This document shows, piece by piece, positions 47,276 to 55,766 of a stretch of DNA of 64,000 nt. Made by a program: the position numbers and the translations under genes. The stretch comes from an uncultured Alphaproteobacteria bacterium (GTDB taxonomy: Bacteria > Pseudomonadota > Alphaproteobacteria > HIMB59 > GCA-002718135): contig CACMGM010000002.1 in NCBI GenBank assembly GCA_902613275.1, forward strand, positions 1-64,000, written 5' to 3'. The notes beneath the pieces were generated by a model. It saw nothing but the letters and a program-made list of their open reading frames with translations, was not told the origin of the DNA and did no database searches. How positions within the stretch are numbered: the first letter of the stretch is position 1; each line of letters opens with the position of its first letter.

Positions 47276-48107
47276 AGAAAATAAACTAGGCATGGGACTA
47301 GGGGCGCTTCTCTCAACACCCAAAGATAAAAATGAAAGTATTAATGGGATTCAAAAAATAAACATATCTCAAATAATACCAAACCCATCTCAGCCAAGAA
47401 AAAATTTTAAAGATGGGGACCTTAAAGAGCTTTCTTCATCAATAAAAAACCAAGGTTTAATTCAACCGATAATTGTTAAACCAACAACAGATAACCAGTT
47501 TCAAATTATTGCTGGTGAAAGAAGATGGCGAGCATGTCAATTAAACGGCTTGCATGAAGTAGATTGTGTTATAAAAGATCTTGATGACACAAATGTTCTA
47601 GAAGCCGCTCTAATTGAAAATATACAAAGAGAAGATTTAAACGTTATTGAGGAAGCAAATGCATATAAAGGATTAATTGATATCAAGGCTATCAACAATG
47701 AAGCTCTTGCAAAATTAATAGGTAAAAGCCCAAGCCATGTTTCAAATATTTTACGCCTCTTAGAGTTAGATTTAAAAATACAGCAAATGGTAATAAATAA
47801 TGATTTATCAATGGGCCACGCTAGGGCGCTTATTGGCGTTCCTGACGCTATTAGTAAAGCAAATGAAATAATTGAAAAAAAACTTAGCGTAAGACAAGTA
47901 GAAAAAATTACATCTGAGTTTAAAAAAAATAAACCAAAAAAATCATCCAAAGACCCTAATATTGTTGATCTTGAAAAAGAATTGTCTGATAAAATCGGTC
48001 TAAAAACCTCTATTCAATTTAATGAGAACGGCTCTTCTGGCTCCCTGACTCTATATTATTCTGATCTAAATCAACTAGATGATTTAATGAAAAGACTTAA
48101 GAAATAG
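47268..48107 (+). CDS. parB: Chromosome partitioning protein ParB
   Basis: CTP-dependent DNA clamp loaded at parS. The 279 aa protein has the N-terminal ParA-stimulating box (KLGMGLGALLS), NPSQPRKNF, the CTP-binding GERRWRACQLNGL and ENIQREDLNVIEEANAY, a helix-turn-helix (LAKLIGKSPSHVSNILRLLEL) and a C-terminal dimerisation domain. parA and parB overlap by 8 nt. Two parS sites lie 3.3-3.4 kb upstream. The 3' end overlaps holA on the other strand by 11 nt. Confidence 0.97.
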   Translation: MNKENKLGMGLGALLSTPKDKNESINGIQKINISQIIPNPSQPRKNFKDGDLKELSSSIKNQGLIQPIIVKPTTDNQFQIIAGERRWRACQLNGLHEVDCVIKDLDDTNVLEAALIENIQREDLNVIEEANAYKGLIDIKAINNEALAKLIGKSPSHVSNILRLLELDLKIQQMVINNDLSMGHARALIGVPDAISKANEIIEKKLSVRQVEKITSEFKKNKPKKSSKDPNIVDLEKELSDKIGLKTSIQFNENGSSGSLTLYYSDLNQLDDLMKRLKK

Positions 48108-49035
48108 TAATTTTTTTGATATTCAAAAGGAAGCGCAAACCAAAAATTACTGACAATTCATTTTGTTTACGCAAGTTATTTTCAGTTGACAAAAGTAAGT
48201 TTAACAGAAGCTTTTTCTTTTTTGAGTTATACTTTCTATAAATATCAACTAAAAAATTTTTTTCTTTGAACAAGTATAAAGGAATTTTCCTACTATATTC
48301 TTGCTCACTTTCACATTCTACAATTAATTGGCAGAAAAATTTACTATAATAATACAGATCACTCACATCATCTTTATTTATTATTTTATCCCTATATACA
48401 TCAACTATCTCTTTGTTTTTTTTTAATAAATTGAAAAAGATTTTTTGTTTACTTGACTCATCAACAACAAATAATTTTTTTATATTATCCAATGTAATTT
48501 CTTTACTCCCAAGGCCCAAAATTTTTGTTAAATTATTTTCAAAAAAAATGTACCTGTTGTCTAATTTGTCAATTAAGAACCAATATATCTCTTCAGAAAA
48601 TTTTGCTTTATTTAACTCTATATATTCATTCAAAATTTTTATTTTCGAATTTCTGTCTAGTTCATAACAGTCAATTAAATAAGAATCTTTATCACCACCA
48701 AACAAATTTTTTATTTTTTTTATTTTTTGTGAATTCTCTTGGATAAAAATAAAACTATTATGCGAGCACCTTATAGCATCTAGGCTTTCTTTATCAATTC
48801 CCTTAAGACTACCAACTAATATTACATTTTTATTTTCAAAAAGCCCAACCTCATCAACAAAACCACTTATCGTATCGATATTTTTTGTTTGAATATTTTC
48901 AATTCCTTGCATTTTTTCAACAATTTTTGATTTAATTTTTTCCATAAGCGTTACTTCATTGCCGCTAATGAAATAAAATCTTTTATCTGGTTTAAAGTTT
49001 TTGTTTAAAAGTATTCCAAGAGGAGATATTTTCAT
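48097..49035 (-). CDS. holA: DNA polymerase III delta subunit
   Basis: Clamp-loader subunit that opens the sliding clamp. The 312 aa protein is a divergent HolA with FYFISGNEVTLMEKIKSKIV near the start, ILVGSLKGIDKES, and a late helical domain (LLLNLLLSTENNLRKQNELS). It is poorly conserved, so the call leans also on context: leuS-lptE-holA-parB convergent is the typical alphaproteobacterial arrangement. It overlaps lptE by 4 nt and the parB end by 11 nt. Confidence 0.88.
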   Translation of the reverse strand: MKISPLGILLNKNFKPDKRFYFISGNEVTLMEKIKSKIVEKMQGIENIQTKNIDTISGFVDEVGLFENKNVILVGSLKGIDKESLDAIRCSHNSFIFIQENSQKIKKIKNLFGGDKDSYLIDCYELDRNSKIKILNEYIELNKAKFSEEIYWFLIDKLDNRYIFFENNLTKILGLGSKEITLDNIKKLFVVDESSKQKIFFNLLKKNKEIVDVYRDKIINKDDVSDLYYYSKFFCQLIVECESEQEYSRKIPLYLFKEKNFLVDIYRKYNSKKKKLLLNLLLSTENNLRKQNELSVIFGLRFLLNIKKITIS

Positions 49036-49520
49036 AAACAGTTATTTATATTCATTCCTGGCAAATTTGACACAAATCTATTTAGGTTATCAGTTATAGC
49101 TAACTCATATTTTTTTTCTATAGATGAATCAGTGCCATAATTATATCCTGATGATTTTGGTAAAATAGAAAAATAAGACAACAATTCTTTATTGTAAATC
49201 ACACAATCTTTTTCATTTGATACTAATGTATAAACAAATCTTAGCTCATATCTAAGATTTGAAGTGACTTGATTAGTTTCAACCGATCTTTTAGTTTTTT
49301 TCTCTTCTATTTTAATTATTAGATTGTATAAATTTTCTTTATTTTCTCCAAAAAACATTGGGACATATGAGTTAAAAAAATTTATATCAACCCCCGTGTT
49401 GGTCACTTTTGTTTTTTGATATAGAGGGTTGGTTATGTTTTGATTATTATTATATACAAAATCAACACCGCTACAAGACGATAAAAAAACAAACAGTATA
49501 ACAAAAGAGAGCTTTTTCAT
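49032..49520 (-). CDS. lptE: LPS-assembly lipoprotein LptE-like
   Basis: A 162 aa lipoprotein with signal [16 protein letters not shown] (Cys16) and a C-terminal domain typical in size for LptE, which plugs LptD in LPS export to the outer membrane. The body is weakly conserved ([35 protein letters not shown]), so the call depends on location between leuS and holA, where lptE stands in most proteobacteria. It overlaps leuS by 4 nt and holA by 4 nt. Confidence 0.8.
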   Translation of the reverse strand: MKKLSFVILFVFLSSCSGVDFVYNNNQNITNPLYQKTKVTNTGVDINFFNSYVPMFFGENKENLYNLIIKIEEKKTKRSVETNQVTSNLRYELRFVYTLVSNEKDCVIYNKELLSYFSILPKSSGYNYGTDSSIEKKYELAITDNLNRFVSNLPGMNINNCL

Positions 49521-52030
49521 TTTATAACTAAGTTTACAATTTTGCCAGGAACATAAATTTCCCTGGCAATCTTTTTGCCAATTAAGTTCTTTTTGATTTT
49601 TTCATTATTTTTTACAATTTCTAATACATTTTCCTTTGTAATTTTATCCTCAATTTCAATTATTTCTTTAGTTTTACCATTTATTTGTATAGCGATTTTT
49701 AGTTTTGTCTTTTTCTTTATATCTTCCAATGGCCAGCTCTGGTTTATACATAAAGTTTTATTTCCAAGATTTGACCATATCTCTTCACTTATGTGTGGAA
49801 CAAAGGGCTGTAAAATAACTGACAGTTTCTCAAGAGACCACTTGAAGTTTTTTTGAGATATTTTACTTTTCATTAAAGCCTCGCTAAGAATATTTACAAA
49901 TTCATATATTTTTGCGACAGACTTATTAAACTGAAACGCTTCTATATTTTCTGAAACCTCATTAATAATGATTTTTAATTTATTTATAACACTGCCATCT
50001 TCTTCTTTTGTTAATTTAAAATTTTTAAACTTTTCTGTTAATTCGTATAATTTATTTATAAACTTAAAAGAAGCCGCTATACCAGTTTCAGTCCACTGCA
50101 GATCTCTTTCAGGAGGACTATCAGATAACATAAACCATCTTGCTGTATCTGCGCCGTATGATTCTATAATATCATTTGGATCAACAACATTTTTTTTCGA
50201 TTTACTCATTTTTTCAATTTTTCCAGTTTGAACTATTTGATTATTTTTATCTCTTAGTTCTCCATCAATTTTTTCAACATCTTTTGGCTCTATCCAATCA
50301 CCACCTTTGTTTTTATATGTAACATGCGTTACCATTCCTTGTGTAAACAGGCCTTTAAAAGGCTCATCTAGATCAAAATAACCGAGATCTCTTAGAGCTT
50401 TAGTAAAAAATCTAGAATATAAAAGATGTAATATAGCATGCTCAATGCCCCCAATATACTGATCAACAGGTAACCAATAATTTATATCTTTTTTGTCAAA
50501 TGGTTTGTCTAGTCTTGCATTACAATATCGGAAATAATACCAAGAAGACTCAAAAAAAGTATCAAAGGTATCTGTTTCTCTAACTGCTTTCATACCAGTT
50601 TTAGGACAAATAGTTTCTTTCCAACCAGGAATGCCATCTAAAGCACTAGATGATTCACTAAAATTTTTAATTTCTGGGAGTTTTACAGGAAGATCAGCTT
50701 CCTCAACAGTCAATATTTCCCCATCTTCTCTATAAATAACTGGAATTGGACAACCCCAAAACCTTTGTCTGGAAATACCCCAATCTCTTAACTTAAAATT
50801 TATTTTACTTCTTCCAATATTTTTATTTTCTATCTCTTTGATTATTTTATCTTTTGCTTCATTAATACTAAGTCCATTTAATAATGGAGAATTTATCATA
50901 ACCCCCCCATCAGTGAATGCTTTCTCCTCAATTATGAAACTAGCTTCATCAATATTAATTGGTCTAACGACTGGAATTACATCAATGTTGTACTCTCTAG
51001 CAAAATCTAAATCTCTTTGATCATGTGCAGGACAGCCAAAAATTGCACCCAGACCATATTCTTTAAGAACAAAGTTAGCCACAAAAATTGGAATTTTTTT
51101 CCCTTCAATAAACGGATGATATGCACTCAAACCAGTGTTAAACCCTCTTTTAACCTTATCAGGATTTAAACTTTCACAATCTTTAATAAATTTTTGTAAG
51201 CTAAGATTATTTTTTGAAATTTTAGAAACTAGTTCATGCTCACTTGAAAGAGCTAAGAATGTTGCTCCATAAATTGTGTCTGGTCTGGTAGTAAAAATTT
51301 TTATTTTTGTTTTGTTTTCTGTGATATTAAAATCTATTTCTGCACCTACTGATTTACCAATCCAATTAGACTGCATCACCTTAACTTTATTTGGCCAGTT
51401 TTGTAAATTATCTAAATCTTTTAAAAGTTCATCTGAATAATTACTAATCTTTAAAAACCATTGTGATAACTTTTTCTTTTCAACAATAGCACCTGATCTC
51501 CATCCTTTTCCATCTATAACTTGCTCATTTGCTAAGACTGTTTTGTCAACAGGATCCCAATTAACCTCAGCTTCTTTTTTATATGCAAGTCCCGACTTGT
51601 ACATATCAATAAAAAATTTTTGTTCATGTTTGTAATATTCTGGATGACATGTTGCAATCTCTCTATTCCAATCTAAAGACAAACCCATTTTCAAAAGTTG
51701 GTTTTTCATTGTCCTAATATTTTGGTATGTCCAATTCTCAGGATGTTTTTTTTCAGTTAATGCGGCATTCTCAGCTGGAAGGCCAAAAGCATCCCAGCCC
51801 ATAGGATGTAATACATTATAACCTTTCATCTTCTTGTATCTTGCTACCACATCTCCCAATGTATAGTTTCTGACATGCCCCATATGTATTTTTCCTGATG
51901 GATATGGAAACATTTCTAAAACATAAAATTTTTCTTTATTTTTATCTCTTGATGTTTGAAAGATTTTATTATTTGACCAAATCTCCTGCCATTTTTTTTC
52001 AACTACTTTATGATTGTATCGTGATGACAC
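49517..52030 (-). CDS. leuS: Leucine--tRNA ligase
   Basis: Charges tRNA-Leu. An 837 aa class I synthetase: HIGH motif in [15 protein letters not shown], the CP1 editing domain with [16 protein letters not shown], the KMSKS loop in [15 protein letters not shown], and a C-terminal anticodon region ending INLVIK-like. Internal zinc-type residues are present around ICPKTGMKA. It is the first gene of leuS-lptE-holA and follows the DUF3576 gene by 3 nt. Confidence 0.99.
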   Translation of the reverse strand: MSSRYNHKVVEKKWQEIWSNNKIFQTSRDKNKEKFYVLEMFPYPSGKIHMGHVRNYTLGDVVARYKKMKGYNVLHPMGWDAFGLPAENAALTEKKHPENWTYQNIRTMKNQLLKMGLSLDWNREIATCHPEYYKHEQKFFIDMYKSGLAYKKEAEVNWDPVDKTVLANEQVIDGKGWRSGAIVEKKKLSQWFLKISNYSDELLKDLDNLQNWPNKVKVMQSNWIGKSVGAEIDFNITENKTKIKIFTTRPDTIYGATFLALSSEHELVSKISKNNLSLQKFIKDCESLNPDKVKRGFNTGLSAYHPFIEGKKIPIFVANFVLKEYGLGAIFGCPAHDQRDLDFAREYNIDVIPVVRPINIDEASFIIEEKAFTDGGVMINSPLLNGLSINEAKDKIIKEIENKNIGRSKINFKLRDWGISRQRFWGCPIPVIYREDGEILTVEEADLPVKLPEIKNFSESSSALDGIPGWKETICPKTGMKAVRETDTFDTFFESSWYYFRYCNARLDKPFDKKDINYWLPVDQYIGGIEHAILHLLYSRFFTKALRDLGYFDLDEPFKGLFTQGMVTHVTYKNKGGDWIEPKDVEKIDGELRDKNNQIVQTGKIEKMSKSKKNVVDPNDIIESYGADTARWFMLSDSPPERDLQWTETGIAASFKFINKLYELTEKFKNFKLTKEEDGSVINKLKIIINEVSENIEAFQFNKSVAKIYEFVNILSEALMKSKISQKNFKWSLEKLSVILQPFVPHISEEIWSNLGNKTLCINQSWPLEDIKKKTKLKIAIQINGKTKEIIEIEDKITKENVLEIVKNNEKIKKNLIGKKIAREIYVPGKIVNLVIK

Positions 52031-52033
52031 TTT

Positions 52034-52642
52034 TTAGCTTGATTGGAGTTTTAATTTTTTAGCTTTATTTAATATCGCGTTTTCTATCTTAATGTTATTT
52101 TCCTGTTCTGTTTTTATATTTACCCATTTGGGATTTTTAAATTCTTGGCAAAATGATGTCACTTTAAGGTTTTCAGTATTAAGTCTTTTACCGGTTATAA
52201 AAATATTTAGTTTGCATCTTTCATTTTCATTATTAGATGTTGAATACCAGTCAGTAATAATTGTACCCCCAACTTGATCTGCTGAGCTTAAGGGCATAAA
52301 ATCTATTGTATCTAAAGCTGCCTTCCAAAGGAATGGATTAACTGACATTGTAATAGTCCCTACTGAAATGCCATTTTTTCCATCATTATCTATTATTCCA
52401 CCCAATGATATACCCCCTCCTTTACCAAGCAAACCCCCTCCAGTTTGAAGTCTAGTTTCCGCATCTCTCATAGCTAATTCCATATCAGACCCAGAATTAA
52501 AAAGAGTACCAGACCTTTCAATAATTTCGTTTTTAGTTTGAGCTTTTGACCACATTTCCTCCATCTCCTCCTCACTTTTATTACTGTTACAAGAAAAAAC
52601 AAAAAATAAAGTTAATATTAGGAGTGTTCGAGTAAAAATCAT
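52034..52642 (-). CDS. DUF3576 lipoprotein
   Basis: About 202 aa lipoprotein. The ATG at 52642 gives MIFTRTLLILTLFFVFSC, a normal lipoprotein signal; a GTG 54 nt earlier lies in the porin terminator and is rejected. The C-terminal part (LWKAALDTIDFMPLSSADQVGGTIITDWY, RCKLNIFITGKRL) is the DUF3576 pattern, found beside leuS in many alphaproteobacteria. A Gly-rich stretch (LLGKGGGISLGGIID) precedes it. The function is unknown, possibly envelope assembly together with lptE. It stands 3 nt upstream of leuS, so the two are co-transcribed. Confidence 0.85.
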   Translation of the reverse strand: MIFTRTLLILTLFFVFSCNSNKSEEEMEEMWSKAQTKNEIIERSGTLFNSGSDMELAMRDAETRLQTGGGLLGKGGGISLGGIIDNDGKNGISVGTITMSVNPFLWKAALDTIDFMPLSSADQVGGTIITDWYSTSNNENERCKLNIFITGKRLNTENLKVTSFCQEFKNPKWVNIKTEQENNIKIENAILNKAKKLKLQSS

Positions 52643-52682
52643 GGATTTATAACTATTGCATTGAGGGCTAAATGTAAAACAT

Positions 52683-52718
52683 AAAAAAAACGGCACTCGT
52701 TAAAGTGCCGTTTTTAAA
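52683..52718. terminator. Intrinsic terminator after the porin gene
   Basis: CGGCACT (52691-52697) pairs with AGTGCCG (52704-52710) over a 6-nt loop, flanked by an A8 run and a T5 run. In the minus-strand RNA it gives a GC-rich stem followed by eight U residues, ending porin transcription before the DUF3576 gene. Confidence 0.92.
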
Positions 52719-52734
52719 GATATTAAATCTTTAA

Positions 52735-53781
52735 TTAAAATGCCATGTTAGCACCGATGTACCAAGCTGATCCATCGTCAGTAGAAGCGCCTTCATCACT
52801 TGCTTCTAAAGAAGTATAACCAAGTATTGCAGTTACACCAGAAGCTACAGCATATGAAACACTAGCAGAAGTAACATCTTTTGCATCATCAGATCCGCCA
52901 GATGAACCAATAGCGTTATCTTGTGCGTCACCTGAAGCGATACCAACATTAAACGTTAAACTACCAGATACATACTTTACACCAGCTGCCACAACGTCAG
53001 CGGTGATTTCATTTGCAGATGATAAACCTACACCAGCTTTATCACCATCAGCAAAACCAACAGCAACTGTTAAATCACCAGTTACAGCACTTAAGCCAAC
53101 ATGGTAACCGTTAGTGTCGTTAGTTGCAGCAGTCGCTCCAGTTTTTGAACCTTCAGTTTGTGAAATACCACCACCAAGAGTTAAAGTGCTGTCACCAAGA
53201 TCAGTAACATAAGTAGCACCTAAAGCTAAGTGACTGTCAACTCTGTAAGTTGCAGTGTTAGCAGCACCTGAGTCTGTAGAAGCTGAGAAAGACATTTTTA
53301 GTCCATCAGCAATGAAATCAGAAGCTGTGTGATATTCAAAACCTAGGTCTGTTGAGTCAGTAGCAAAATCTAAACCAGTTTCTGAAGCGTTAGTTGATGT
53401 AGTAGCTACACCCTCTGCACCAGCTGAATCTGGAATTGATACTGCATGTGATCCAGATGCGTTACCAGCAGATATTAAGTCAAGCTTAGAGCCATCAGTA
53501 AAAGCTAAAGTAAATCCAGCATCTACATCACCAGAACCACTATTTTCATCCATTAGCTTAAAACTTGAAGAAATAGTCATTCCACCGTCAGTAGTTTCTG
53601 ATAATGATACAGTAAAGTTATTATCATTAATTTGGGCATTAGTATCTGTTCCACCTGTTGGTGAATCAAACTCCATACCAGTTTGATGGTTACCACTCAT
53701 AGTAGCTGTTACAGCTTCAGCAACTGAAGCAGCACCAAGCGTAGAAACTAGAGCAGTACCCATTAATAGTTCTTTTTTCAT
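52735..53781 (-). CDS. Outer-membrane porin
   Basis: A 348 aa trimeric-type beta-barrel porin of the alphaproteobacterial general porin group. The signal peptide is MKKELLMGTALVSTLGAASVAEA, the mature part is rich in Gly/Ala/Ser/Thr/Asp with alternating strands (LTLGGGISQ, YHVGLSAVTGDLTVAVGFADG), and it ends with the aromatic AWYIGANMAF needed for assembly. Its codon choice is less AT-biased than its neighbours, as expected for an abundant protein. It has its own promoter region, GGAGT ribosome site and terminator, so it is a single-gene transcript. The substrate is unknown. Confidence 0.9.
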   Translation of the reverse strand: MKKELLMGTALVSTLGAASVAEAVTATMSGNHQTGMEFDSPTGGTDTNAQINDNNFTVSLSETTDGGMTISSSFKLMDENSGSGDVDAGFTLAFTDGSKLDLISAGNASGSHAVSIPDSAGAEGVATTSTNASETGLDFATDSTDLGFEYHTASDFIADGLKMSFSASTDSGAANTATYRVDSHLALGATYVTDLGDSTLTLGGGISQTEGSKTGATAATNDTNGYHVGLSAVTGDLTVAVGFADGDKAGVGLSSANEITADVVAAGVKYVSGSLTFNVGIASGDAQDNAIGSSGGSDDAKDVTSASVSYAVASGVTAILGYTSLEASDEGASTDDGSAWYIGANMAF

Positions 53782-53800
53782 AATTACTCCTTTTGAGTTA

Positions 53801-53837
53801 ATGAATATTCATTAAATACAAGCATCAAACTTGTATT
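53801..53837 (-). promoter_or_regulatory. Inverted repeats upstream of the porin
   Basis: A perfect 12-bp palindrome ATGAATATTCAT (53801-53812) and an 8-bp hairpin AATACAAG (53815-53822)/CTTGTATT (53830-53837) with a 7-nt loop lie 20-56 nt before the porin start. They could form an mRNA leader structure or a protein-binding site; both are AT-rich and may be chance. Confidence 0.4.
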
Positions 53838-53938
53838 AAAAATGTTAATATTTAAAAATTGAATATATTTCAAAAAAAGCTTAATAATTTATTATACTTT
53901 TTTGGATTATGTTGTTTTTTTACAACAATATGTACAAT

Positions 53939-54577
53939 ATGTTTAATATAAAAAAATATAATGAAATAAGGGAAAATTTAAAAAAATATAGCAATTCTGG
54001 GGAAATTGTAGCAATATCAAAAAATCATCCTGTTGAAAGTGTTTTGGATGCTATAAATTATGGCGTTTGCACATTTGGTGAAAATAAGGTCCAAGAGGCA
54101 AAAGAGAAATTTACAAAAATTAAGCAAACAAACCCAAAAATTGAATTACACCTTACAGGACCACTTCAATCAAACAAAGTTAAAAACGCCATTTCATTAT
54201 TTGATGTTTTTCACACCATTGATAGAGAAAAAATTGCTAAAGAGATTTCCAAACACCAAGCTTTGATAAAAAACAAAAAATTTTTTATACAAATTAATAC
54301 AGGAAAAGAACAATCTAAAAGTGGAATTTTCCCTGAGGAGTTCAAAGATTTTTTATTTTTTTTAAAAAACGAAATTAATTTATCAGTTAGTGGCTTGATG
54401 TGTATACCCCCTATTGACGAAGACCCAAAATATCATTTTAATATACTTAAGGTTTTAGCTAATAAATACGATATAAATGAGCTGAGTATTGGCATGAGCA
54501 GTGATTATCAAGAGGCCTTAGAGTTTAACCCAACATACATTAGGCTTGGAACAATTTTATTCGGTAAAAGAAATTGA
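53939..54577 (+). CDS. Pyridoxal-phosphate homeostasis protein (YggS/PLPBP)
   Basis: About 212 aa PLP-binding single-domain TIM-barrel protein that buffers pyridoxal phosphate; no catalysis is known. VAISKNHPVESVLDAINYGVCTFGENKVQEAKEKF includes the PLP lysine region (usually K in the first strand; AISK here), LHLTGPLQSNKVKNAI, and a late LSIGMSSDYQEAL that holds the phosphate. The ATG at 53939 is chosen because MFNIKKYNEIRENL fits the family; earlier ATGs at 53909 and 53930 would add unusual residues. Its stop overlaps the following TTG start (TTGA). Confidence 0.94.
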   Translation: MFNIKKYNEIRENLKKYSNSGEIVAISKNHPVESVLDAINYGVCTFGENKVQEAKEKFTKIKQTNPKIELHLTGPLQSNKVKNAISLFDVFHTIDREKIAKEISKHQALIKNKKFFIQINTGKEQSKSGIFPEEFKDFLFFLKNEINLSVSGLMCIPPIDEDPKYHFNILKVLANKYDINELSIGMSSDYQEALEFNPTYIRLGTILFGKRN

Positions 54578-55173
54578 AAAATAAAATAATGATTTTTTCT
54601 AATAATAAGACTAATCATTTTTTAGGCAAATTATTGCCCGAATACGAATTAAGTTTTTCTAACCTGGAAGAGATTATATATTCTATCGAAAATACAACCC
54701 CAAACATAATTATTATTAACAAAAATGATGACAAAAATATTGTAAATTTCGATATTTTAAATGATAATTATTTGTTGTTCTATAATTCAAAGATTATAAA
54801 CTTCCCTTCAAAATTTGAGAATGTACTAAAAACACCCCTATCAATTAAAAACTTAAGAAATGTAATTGAAAATTTTATTGAAAATCTAAAAATCAAATTT
54901 CATGATATTACAATTGTAAATGAAAAATTAACTAATATAAAAAATAATTTACATTGTTATCTTACTAAAGCAGAAATAGAAATACTTATTTATTTAATAA
55001 GAGAAAAAGTAGTAAATAAAAATCATGTTAAAGAAAATATCTTAAATATTAAGACTAGTGTACAGACCAATTCTCTTGAAAGCCATCTAACAAGAATTAG
55101 AAAGAAAATGAACAAAATCGAAACCTCTGTAAAAATACACTCTAGAAGTGAAAAATTGTTTATTACTATTTAG
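54574..55173 (+). CDS. OmpR-type winged-helix regulator with degenerate receiver
   Basis: A 199 aa regulator. Residues 1-105 have a receiver-like pattern, but the position of the phospho-acceptor Asp reads NK (NIIIINKNDDKN), so it is probably not phosphorylated. Residues about 110-199 form an OmpR/PhoB winged helix (LTKAEIEILIYLIREK, SLESHLTRIRKKMNKIE). The start is TTG, sharing bases with the yggS stop. It converges on lolA with 4 nt overlap. Its targets are unknown; similar winged-helix genes stand beside yggS or lolA/ftsK in other alphaproteobacteria, as far as I recall. Confidence 0.78.
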   Translation: MKNKIMIFSNNKTNHFLGKLLPEYELSFSNLEEIIYSIENTTPNIIIINKNDDKNIVNFDILNDNYLLFYNSKIINFPSKFENVLKTPLSIKNLRNVIENFIENLKIKFHDITIVNEKLTNIKNNLHCYLTKAEIEILIYLIREKVVNKNHVKENILNIKTSVQTNSLESHLTRIRKKMNKIETSVKIHSRSEKLFITI

Positions 55174-55766
55174 TCGAAAAACTTTGGGTTTATAAGTTTG
55201 AATAATTTTTTATCAAAATCTTGATTATAATTATGATTATAAATTGATATTTTAATAACCTCTTCATTAATTACTATCTCAATACCCCTTAGTATTAATG
55301 GGTTTTTTTCGAAATAAACTCTGATGAAAAACTCTTTTTGTTCATTATCAACACCTTTTTTTTGAAGAATTAGTTCATTATTATTAACTATTATTGTTCC
55401 ATCATCAAAAAAAAGAGGATTCCTAAAAATATCATAAAAAAACCATGCGTTTGTATTTTTTGGATTGAAGAATTCATCTTCATCTAATTCATAATCATAA
55501 TACATGGCCTTTTCTTCATCTAAAATTATCAAAATCTTAGTTGGAGATAAATACTCAGCTCTAACTCTCTTTTCACCAATATATATCTTTCCTTCACTAA
55601 AATTTTCTCCATCAATTTGTAAAAATGAAGCAGAAAATTTTTTTAATGTATATAAATAGCTTAAAACTTTTGTTTTATCGTCGGCATTTGAAAAAGCTTT
55701 GTAAGAAATTAAAATAAAACAAATAATAAAAAAATTAAATAAATACCGTTCATTTTTTAAGGACAT
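55170..55766 (-). CDS. lolA: Outer-membrane lipoprotein carrier LolA-like
   Basis: Roughly 198 aa periplasmic chaperone that carries lipoproteins from LolCDE to the outer membrane. ATG 55766 gives MSLKNERYLFNFFIICFILISYKAFS, a signal-like stretch; an earlier ATG in ftsK is rejected. Family-like parts are LKKFSASFLQIDGENFSEGKIYIGEKRVRAEYLSPTKILIILDEE and MYYDYELDEDEFF. Its 5' end overlaps ftsK by 17 nt; ftsK-lolA order is normal for alphaproteobacteria. The C-terminal part is divergent. Confidence 0.88.
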   Translation of the reverse strand: MSLKNERYLFNFFIICFILISYKAFSNADDKTKVLSYLYTLKKFSASFLQIDGENFSEGKIYIGEKRVRAEYLSPTKILIILDEEKAMYYDYELDEDEFFNPKNTNAWFFYDIFRNPLFFDDGTIIVNNNELILQKKGVDNEQKEFFIRVYFEKNPLILRGIEIVINEEVIKISIYNHNYNQDFDKKLFKLINPKFFD

